Assembly (NCBI GenBank): GCA_910577805.1
Contig: CAJTOE010000150.1
Coordinates: 1-5,903 of the forward strand
Direction: 5' to 3'
Source: an uncultured Oscillospiraceae bacterium
GTDB taxonomy: Bacteria; Bacillota; Clostridia; Oscillospirales; Oscillospiraceae
Length of the DNA: 5,903 nucleotides
In this document: in pieces, positions 1-4,574 of the stretch
Numbering within the stretch: position 1 is the stretch's first letter
How the letters are laid out: each line of letters begins with the position of its first letter
Notes under the pieces: model-generated
The model's input: the letters and a program-made list of their open reading frames with translations, nothing else
Database searches by the model: none
What the model was told of the DNA's origin: nothing
Translations under genes and position numbers: made by a program

Positions 1-1
1 C

Positions 2-763
2 ATGACAGATCAGGCATTGGACAACCTGGCCCGCCGGGTAATGCTGGACGCGGCCCGGCTGGAGTACGGCGATCTTCTGGAGGAACTGCCGGAGCATGAC
101 TTTTCCCCGGAATTTGAGCGAAAGATGAAGAATCTGATTTGGCAGGCTGACCATCCTGCCCGGCGCAGATTGCTGCGGACCGGACAGCTTGCCGCGGCGC
201 TGGTCGCGCTCCTGCTGCTGCTCACAGTGGCAACCGCTGCCGCTGGTTATGATATATGGCGGATGCTGGCCCAGTGGACGGCGGAGATCATCACCCTTGC
301 GCCGGGGCAGATCGAATACATAGACCCAGATGACCTCCATATCCCAGAGGAGCCGGGAGAGTACGCGGATCTCCAAGAGGCGCTGACGGCTTACGGCTTC
401 AACCGTTCTGTGGTTCCCAAATGGCTGCCGGAAGGGTTTGCGCTGTATGATCTGGTGATATATGGTGATGAGGCCAGTAAGGATATCGTATTTCACTCCT
501 CTTATCAGCGGAGCGAGGATTTTTTGATCGTTCAAGTGAATGTCTATCTGGATAACGAAAACCGAGGGCCGGACAATTTCTGGAGCTTCCAAAAGGACGA
601 GGGTGACCCTATTCCCTACGAGGCGGGAGGCGTCACCCACCTGCTGGCCACCAACGCCGAACGGCCCGTGGCACTCTGGGCCAACGGCCCGGCGGAGTGC
701 TGTATTAGTGGAGACATCACCATGGAGGAGCTGAAGGAGATGATTGACTCTATCTATGAGTAA
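2..763 (+). CDS. Anti-sigma-factor-like single-pass membrane protein with C-terminal DUF4367 domain
   Basis: The 253-residue product has a charged cytosolic N-terminal part (about 1-60, with an HDFSPEFE stretch near 32-39), one hydrophobic helix rich in Ala and Leu (about 62-82) preceded by several arginines, and an exported C-terminal part. The C-terminal part has the features I associate with DUF4367: a PKWLPEGF motif at 139-146, a beta-rich middle, and an ending of the type GDITMEELKEMIDSI. In Firmicutes such proteins often sit directly behind an ECF sigma factor gene and are thought to act as membrane-bound anti-sigma factors or sensors; that role is inferred here. The ATG lies in ATGA at bases 2-5, so it could overlap an upstream stop codon, as in translationally coupled sigma/anti-sigma pairs. 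The ribosome binding site would lie outside the window, so a start further upstream cannot be excluded, but the N-terminus looks complete. A 113-base gap separates it from the next gene. Confidence 0.85.
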   Translation: MTDQALDNLARRVMLDAARLEYGDLLEELPEHDFSPEFERKMKNLIWQADHPARRRLLRTGQLAAALVALLLLLTVATAAAGYDIWRMLAQWTAEIITLAPGQIEYIDPDDLHIPEEPGEYADLQEALTAYGFNRSVVPKWLPEGFALYDLVIYGDEASKDIVFHSSYQRSEDFLIVQVNVYLDNENRGPDNFWSFQKDEGDPIPYEAGGVTHLLATNAERPVALWANGPAECCISGDITMEELKEMIDSIYE

Positions 764-863
764 CGGAGAACATCAGTGAGTCATTGTCTCCAAGGAAAGC
801 CAGAAGCGGAATTGCCCGACATAAGACGAGTATGTGAGCGTAATCTGATTGATACAACACATT

Positions 864-869
864 AGAGGG
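864..869 (+). promoter_or_regulatory. Ribosome binding site for the 877 gene
   Basis: AGAGGG lies 7 bases before ATG 877. This favours 877 over the in-frame ATG at 895. No convincing -35/-10 pair was found in 764-876. Confidence 0.6.
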
Positions 870-876
870 TGGTAAA

Positions 877-2541
877 ATGACATTTGCAGTCCGCATGAAA
901 AACACAAAGAAAATGTTGGTGCTGCGAATTCTGTGCATCTCAATGATCGCATTGATCACGTGGTTCATCAGCTGGGAGCCGATGCAGGAAACACTCATGG
1001 AGGAGAACGCCTATCTGATTTTTGTGGGCTTTATTGTGGTATTCTTTCTGCTGTTCGCCTTTTCATTCTATGCCCAGAGGCGTCCCCGCATTGAGGTGGA
1101 CGGGCAGGACATCGCCTTTTATCCGAAGTGGGGGCCGTCCAAAAGAGTTTTTCTGTCGGAGATCACCTCCAGAAAGGAAAAGCCCGACTACTACGACCCA
1201 AAGCAGGCGGCAGTGGCCGGCGCGCTGGGCGGCGGTCTGCTGGCTTATATTGTCACAAAGCGGAACGCCTCGACAATGGCGACGCCTAAGGCTATGATTT
1301 ATACATATTACAGCGGGGACACCAAGCTGATCACCGTCTCTACCCGTGAGATGGAGAACGTGGAGCGGTTCGACCAGCTGGTGAGGAGCAAGCTGGAGGG
1401 GAAGCCGCTGGCGGGAGAATTTACAGCAGCGGTGGAGGAGCCTGTCAAAAAGGGGGAGTCCCCGTTCCTCCTGGCTGGAGTGGCCGGCGTTGTCTGCGTG
1501 GCGGTGGTTTGCGCGGCCATGTTTATCCTGCCAGACAGGAGCACGGGCGATCCCACCCCTCCTGTCACATCCGCAAATCCAGGCTCAGAGCAGGACACCG
1601 CGGACCGCACTATCATCCACTCCACCCGGGGAGTGACGTTTGTGGTTTCGGCGGACTGGACCCAGGCGGAGGGACTGGATATGTTTTACACCGATAAAAA
1701 TGAGGTCTATGGCCTTAACGGAGTATCGCCCCTGGGCTCCTATGAGCCACAGGTGCTTTTCGAGGAGCTGGCGGCCTATTACGAAGGTCAGTTCGATACT
1801 CTTTCCGCTCCGGAGGAGCTGACCCCCTGGCAGTCCGGCGACGGTGTGGAATGTCTGACGGCGGATCTCACCGGCGTCTATGAGTCCGTTCTCTACTGCA
1901 CGAAGATCGTCATCGCCCCGCAGAAGAACCTTGTTTTGACCTTTGACGCCCAGGCTTATAAAGACCGGCAGGAGCCCACTTTTGTTTGGATGATCCTCAA
2001 CGAGCTGTGTGAGAGCCTGACCTTTGAAACTGGAACCAGGGACGAAATCAGCGGGAACACCTTCCTCTGCGGCGACGGCTCCCAGCTCTGCCTCCAGGAC
2101 AGCGGGGACTTCCGCTGGTATCAGTCGGCAGAGGATCACGAAAAGCCGTATTATGAGGGTGTCTACGAGGTGTATTACGGACAGGCCGCGATGGATAAAG
2201 TGGCCTCTATGACTGAGTACGGCTTGACCATGGAGGAGCTGGAGCGGGTGCTGGCCGCTAACATGAACGGCTACATCCCCGGCGGCAGCAGGCCGTCGGA
2301 CTACTTCTACGCCACGGGGGAGCTGGAGGACAACCGGGAGCGGTATCAGGTGTGTCTGGATACGTTCTATGCGGTGATTCTCCACAACCAGCGGCTGGTC
2401 TCCTCCCCGGAGGATGTCCGGGAGGGCGGCAACAGCGTCCTCTATATCGGCTTTTACCTCCCGGAGCTGGAGATGGCGGATTTGACCAACTGCAACGCCA
2501 TGTCCTATACCCAGTGGACGTTCCAGGAGAAGACGGCCTGA
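877..2541 (+). CDS. Membrane protein with PH-like cytosolic part and two extracytoplasmic domains
   Basis: The 554-residue product has two N-terminal helices (about 13-33 and 46-66) and then a beta-rich region (about 70-180) resembling bacterial PH-like domains. That region contains a Gly/Ala-rich hydrophobic insert near 110-126. A third helix spans about 197-218 and a Pro/Ser/Thr linker about 219-247. Residues 248-385 look like a PsbP/DUF1795-type domain: GVTFVVSADW at 252-261, then an FY pair, ending in a conserved-looking SLTF. Residues 393-554 form a further domain with DFRWYQS at 411-417 and YYEGVYEVYYG at 425-435; I recall similar domains at the C-terminus of Clostridia surface proteins but cannot name the family. 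If the insert is not a helix, the topology puts the PH-like part inside and both C-terminal domains outside. AGAGGG at 864-869 lies 7 bases before the chosen ATG; the ATG at 895 is less well placed. The next gene begins 27 bases downstream. No catalytic residues were recognised, so the function is unknown. Confidence 0.85.
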   Translation: MTFAVRMKNTKKMLVLRILCISMIALITWFISWEPMQETLMEENAYLIFVGFIVVFFLLFAFSFYAQRRPRIEVDGQDIAFYPKWGPSKRVFLSEITSRKEKPDYYDPKQAAVAGALGGGLLAYIVTKRNASTMATPKAMIYTYYSGDTKLITVSTREMENVERFDQLVRSKLEGKPLAGEFTAAVEEPVKKGESPFLLAGVAGVVCVAVVCAAMFILPDRSTGDPTPPVTSANPGSEQDTADRTIIHSTRGVTFVVSADWTQAEGLDMFYTDKNEVYGLNGVSPLGSYEPQVLFEELAAYYEGQFDTLSAPEELTPWQSGDGVECLTADLTGVYESVLYCTKIVIAPQKNLVLTFDAQAYKDRQEPTFVWMILNELCESLTFETGTRDEISGNTFLCGDGSQLCLQDSGDFRWYQSAEDHEKPYYEGVYEVYYGQAAMDKVASMTEYGLTMEELERVLAANMNGYIPGGSRPSDYFYATGELEDNRERYQVCLDTFYAVILHNQRLVSSPEDVREGGNSVLYIGFYLPELEMADLTNCNAMSYTQWTFQEKTA

Positions 2542-2568
2542 GGGAATATATTTGAGAGGAACTATGAA

Positions 2569-2805
2569 ATGATGAAGCAAGGATGGCATTCTATTCTGCG
2601 GCCCGGTGTGCAGGGCTACAACACATCGTTTATCGGCGGAAAGCCCTGCCTGCCTTCATCGGTTTCGCTTCCAGTCTGCAAGATCTGCGGAGAGCCGTTG
2701 ACGTTCTTTTTCCAGGTAGCGTTTCCGGAAGGGCATATCTGGGCAGGGAAATCGCTGGCGTTTTTCTTCTGCTCATCTTATCAAAAGCACGAAAGTGGGT
2801 TGTAG
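2569..2805 (+). CDS. N-terminal part of a DUF1963/PDCD2-like protein, ended by an in-frame TAG
   Basis: This 78-codon segment reads as the front half of a larger protein. FIGGKPCLP at 21-29 followed by CKIC at 37-40 (a CxxC pair, possibly metal binding), then LTFFFQVAFPEG and SLAFFFCSS, gives the pattern GG-P-LP, CxxC, F-Q-FP, L-FF seen in YwqG/DUF1963 and PDCD2-like proteins. The function of that fold in bacteria is not firmly known. The frame ends in TAG at 2803-2805, right after a strand-like segment and not at a plausible domain end. The same frame resumes at ATG 2806. AGAGGA at 2555-2560 lies 8 bases before ATG 2569 and 11 before ATG 2572, so 2569 was chosen. It follows the 554-residue protein gene by 27 bases and is probably cotranscribed with it. 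It could be a nonsense-mutated pseudogene, a sequencing error, a readthrough product or one half of a split gene. Confidence 0.6.
   Translation: MMKQGWHSILRPGVQGYNTSFIGGKPCLPSSVSLPVCKICGEPLTFFFQVAFPEGHIWAGKSLAFFFCSSYQKHESGL
2803..2805 (+). other. In-frame amber codon splitting a single reading frame (TAG followed directly by ATG)
   Basis: In the frame starting at 2569 the codons read GGG TTG TAG ATG CCA, and the frame then stays open to TAA at 3301-3303. Removing the stop gives a continuous protein of about 244 residues with matching motifs on both sides. No strong ribosome binding site precedes ATG 2806; GAAAGTGGG at 2791-2799 is the closest candidate. Confidence 0.8.
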
Positions 2806-3303
2806 ATGCCACCTGAGATTCATCCAACAGAAATGAATCTGTTTGCTATTCCAGATGGAGAACTGGATGTGGAAGTGTATCAGACGTTGTTTCGGGCGAT
2901 TGTATTCGAAACGTTAGACAGTGCGGTGCGAGAGGACTATCAGGAGCGGGTTGTTTATCAAGAAATCATTTGGAAGCAAAATAAGAAAAAGGTAAGGTCA
3001 GTGCCGACTATTTTGGGCGGTGAACCACTCTGGATTGGCTATAGGAATTATCCCAAAAGACAGCCCGCTTCTTATCAGGGAAAACCGATGGATTTGATTT
3101 TACAAATCGCTGAAAATTTCAACTTTGAGAAATTGCCTGACGCTCCGCCGGAAATGAATAAAAGTTTTAAATCAAATATGCCGTTTGAGGAAAGAACGCA
3201 GCCGGACTACACACTATTTTGTGAATTTAATCGCGTATACCTCTGGGGATCAGAAGACCCTTCGGACCCAGTTGTATATATCAACGTACAAAATGACATT
3301 TAA
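2806..3303 (+). CDS. C-terminal part of the interrupted DUF1963/PDCD2-like protein, possibly expressed by reinitiation
   Basis: The 165-codon frame continues the upstream 2569 frame without a shift. It contains TILGGEPLW (about 68-76), a QGKPMDLILQI stretch and a strand-rich end with VYLWGSEDPSDPVVYINVQN. The GG-P, then hydrophobic-Q-I pattern repeats what is seen in the N-terminal half, as expected for a DUF1963-like fold built from two similar halves. ATG 2806 touches the TAG of the upstream half, so reinitiation is possible, but only a weak binding site is visible. Base composition is lower in GC than in neighbouring genes: hand counts give 40% over 2821-2880 and 35% over 3121-3180, against 58% over 2641-2700 and 70% over 2281-2340. 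The TAA is followed 15 bases later by the next ATG, so it reads as part of the same transcript. If annotated alone it would be called a hypothetical protein. Confidence 0.65.
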   Translation: MPPEIHPTEMNLFAIPDGELDVEVYQTLFRAIVFETLDSAVREDYQERVVYQEIIWKQNKKKVRSVPTILGGEPLWIGYRNYPKRQPASYQGKPMDLILQIAENFNFEKLPDAPPEMNKSFKSNMPFEERTQPDYTLFCEFNRVYLWGSEDPSDPVVYINVQNDI

Positions 3304-3318
3304 CAGGAGGACAACACA

Positions 3319-3642
3319 ATGGCAAAACTGGATTTGAACCCCGGCGAGACGATGATCGGCAGCGGTCAGATGTCCCTTTATCAGAAGCAGGGCCTGACGA
3401 AAAAGCCCTTCCAGGGCAATATCTTCGTCACGAACCAGCGGGCGTGCTTTAAAATTAGCATGGTCCCCGGTCTGGAGATGAACCTGCCTGTGGCGGAAAT
3501 CAAGGGCTTTTCTGTGGGCAAAATCGCGCTGTTCACCGCTGTGACCATCCACAGCAAGTCTGGGGAAACCTACCCGCTCACCGGCTTCCCGGCCAAGAAG
3601 CTCCAGGACTGGCTGCGTCAGGCGGGCGTACAGGAAATTTAA
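3319..3642 (+). CDS. Small stand-alone GRAM/PH-like domain protein
   Basis: The 107-residue soluble product lacks a signal peptide or membrane helix and is almost entirely one domain. The start has a GSGQMSLYQK segment (14-23). It is followed by FQGNIFVTNQRACF (31-44), the strand-turn-strand with TNQR that is typical of GRAM and bacterial PH-like domains, then PVAEIKGFSVGK (57-68), a strand TAVTIHSKSGETY and a closing helix KKLQDWLRQAG (93-103). Domains of this kind often bind lipids or serve as membrane-proximal adaptors; the ligand here is unknown. AGGAGG at 3305-3310 lies 8 bases before the ATG, a near-ideal site, and the gene begins 15 bases after the previous stop, which suggests an operon with 2569-3303. 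GC content rises again compared with 2806-3303. The 877 gene also appears to carry a PH-like region. Confidence 0.85.
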   Translation: MAKLDLNPGETMIGSGQMSLYQKQGLTKKPFQGNIFVTNQRACFKISMVPGLEMNLPVAEIKGFSVGKIALFTAVTIHSKSGETYPLTGFPAKKLQDWLRQAGVQEI

Positions 3643-3645
3643 TGC

Positions 3646-3717
3646 GGGAGGGCGGCGCACGTGAAGAAGCATTCCATATATACTATTTTCCGCAATATCA
3701 TATGTGCCGCCCTCGCC
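3646..3717 (+). repeat. Inverted repeat, GC-rich stem enclosing a 37-base loop
   Basis: GAGGGCGGC at 3648-3656 is the exact reverse complement of GCCGCCCTC at 3706-3714. Pairing can continue outward with a bulged G at 3715 and inward past a two-base bulge using ACGTG with TATGT. The loop is AT-rich. No T-run follows, only TTT at 3718-3720, so it is not a canonical intrinsic terminator, although it lies 4 bases after the stop of the 107-residue gene. Confidence 0.55.
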
Positions 3718-3729
3718 TTTGGACGCTAA
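3661..3729 (+). pseudogene. Truncated 22-codon frame resembling a signal or membrane N-terminus
   Basis: A GTG at 3661 opens a 22-codon frame starting MKKHSIYTIFRNIICAALAF when GTG is read as Met: a basic start and then a hydrophobic run, like a signal sequence or first helix. GGGAGGG at 3646-3652 is a possible ribosome binding site 8 bases upstream, although it lies in the left arm of an inverted repeat. The frame stops at TAA 3727-3729, where a longer coding-like frame runs on in the next frame. The best reading is the head of a decayed gene. A genuine small peptide or leader peptide is possible but unsupported. Confidence 0.3.
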
Positions 3730-3856
3730 AATCCATAACCTTATGCTCCAGGTGGGCCAAACCCCGAGGCCCCAGCGTCCTGCCTATCAGGAGTATGTAA
3801 ACCGCTGGAAGGACTTCCTTACAGAGATTGGCGGCGGGGTGAAGATCCGGGCGTGA
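3704..3856 (+). pseudogene. C-terminal remnant of an unrecognised gene
   Basis: In the frame of codon 3722 the sequence reads DAKIHNLMLQVGQTPRPQRP, then AYQEYVNRWKDFLTEIGGGV, and stops at TGA 3854-3856. It looks like a genuine protein tail, with an amphipathic helix containing YVNRWKDFL, and not like random translation. The frame has no stop from 3665 onward, but upstream of about 3704 it does not look protein-like, and no ribosome binding site precedes it. It lies one frame away from the 22-codon segment at 3661-3729, so a frameshift plus an internal deletion could join the two. I do not recognise the parent family. Confidence 0.4.
3721..3780 (+). repeat. Second inverted repeat with nested inner stem
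   Basis: GGACGCT at 3721-3727 pairs exactly with AGCGTCC at 3774-3780. Inside it GGGCC (3754-3758) pairs with GGCCC (3768-3772) across a nine-base loop, stacking on the outer stem except for one base. It starts 3 bases after the preceding inverted repeat. Confidence 0.4.
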
Positions 3857-3885
3857 TAAAGCACCCCAATCAATATCAAGTATTG
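3836..3885 (+). repeat. Two short inverted repeats just upstream of the lipoprotein gene
   Basis: GGGGTG (3836-3841) pairs with CACCCC (3862-3867). CAATA (3871-3875) pairs with TATTG (3881-3885) across a five-base loop. The second lies 10 bases before the AGAGGG ribosome binding site and could be an operator or leader hairpin, but arms this short also arise by chance. Confidence 0.25.
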
Positions 3886-3908
3886 CTTATGTTTAGAGGG
3901 AATTTGCT

Positions 3909-4487
3909 ATGAGCGTGAATAAAAGATTACTTGCTGTTGCACTGGGGCTTTCGCTGTTTATGTCGCTTGCGGCCTGTAGCAATCAGCAGTCTCCATCGGA
4001 CAGTTCGCAAGAAAATGCGTCAACGAGTGAGGGCGTCTTACCATCAGACAGCGAAACGAATCGGGACTTCCCAGGAAGCTATACAGTACCGGACGGCTGG
4101 GTCAAGATGGAGAAATACTCCACAGAGGATAAAATTTTCTATGCGGAGGAAGGCCACGAGGAGGACGAACTGCCCGACAACATTTCTGTTGAGGTGAAAA
4201 CAAATCGGTACAGCGCAGAGGATCACATGGAGTTCCGGGATGCCATTGTCCGGCAGCTCACTATACAGGCCAGCAGAGTTGGCGCTGAGTTGACCGGGGA
4301 GGGCACATTTACAGACCAGGAGGATGTCCTTTACATCTTCACTATCAGCGAAGAGGATGTGGTGACCAAACAGTTCTATATTGTGGGTGACAAAAGGTAC
4401 TGCCTGATTCACTTGACCAACTTTACCGGCTCCGAGAGCGCAGACGAGGCGGCCCAGGCTATGGCGGACAGTTTTGTTTGGAACTGA
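3909..4487 (+). CDS. Lipoprotein with PsbP/DUF1795-like domain
   Basis: The 192-residue product starts with a lipoprotein signal peptide: basic NKR at 4-6, a hydrophobic core, and a lipobox LAAC with the lipidated Cys at 23. A Ser/Gln/Asn/Glu-rich linker (about 24-53) leads to one exported domain (about 54-192). That domain begins with GSYTVPDGW, continues with an FYAEEG strand and a PDNISVEV strand, and ends with a helix and SFVWN. This is the layout of small PsbP/DUF1795-like domains common in Firmicute lipoproteins. It should be anchored on the outer face of the membrane; the ligand and partners are unknown. AGAGGG at 3895-3900 lies 8 bases before the ATG. The gene is preceded by 266 bases of non-intact sequence, so it may have its own promoter, although no clear -35/-10 pair was found. 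The middle domain of the 554-residue protein (252-385) shows the same start and end pattern. Confidence 0.85.
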   Translation: MSVNKRLLAVALGLSLFMSLAACSNQQSPSDSSQENASTSEGVLPSDSETNRDFPGSYTVPDGWVKMEKYSTEDKIFYAEEGHEEDELPDNISVEVKTNRYSAEDHMEFRDAIVRQLTIQASRVGAELTGEGTFTDQEDVLYIFTISEEDVVTKQFYIVGDKRYCLIHLTNFTGSESADEAAQAMADSFVWN

Positions 4488-4561
4488 TAGATATTCCTGC
4501 TATATTCTGCCCCCTTCCACACAAGGTATGGTAAGTGATTCCAGACGATAAATATAAAAAC

Positions 4562-4566
4562 GGAGG
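4562..4566 (+). promoter_or_regulatory. Ribosome binding site for the gene starting at 4575
   Basis: GGAGG lies 8 bases before ATG 4575, fixing the start of a frame that stays open to the window end. The 87 bases between 4487 and 4575 show no clear terminator; TATAAA at 4553-4558 has no matching -35 element. Confidence 0.65.
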
Positions 4567-4574
4567 CGGCGAGC

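Noticed and set aside
765..791. Small hairpin GGAGA...TCTCC after the first gene as a terminator
   Set aside because: The stem is five base pairs plus two past a bulge, the loop is long and no T-run follows, so termination cannot be supported.
812..846. Promoter with TTGCCC (812-817) and TAATCT (841-846)
   Set aside because: The spacing of 23 bases is too long for a standard sigma-70/sigma-A promoter and no better -10 element lies at 16-18 bases.
1585..2589. Long open frame of 334 codons on the - strand
   Set aside because: It lies antisense to the 877-2541 gene, has no visible ribosome binding site or recognisable domain, and its length is explained by GC-rich codon bias of the + strand gene.
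2803..2805. Pyrrolysine or recoded amber
   Set aside because: Nothing in the window points to amber recoding: there is no tRNA or pyl gene, the protein is not a methylamine methyltransferase, and other genes stop normally at TAA or TGA.
2583..2816. 77-codon + strand frame overlapping the interrupted gene
   Set aside because: The 2569 frame carries the GG-P-LP, CxxC and FFQVAFP motifs and the better-spaced ribosome binding site, so this frame is a shadow.
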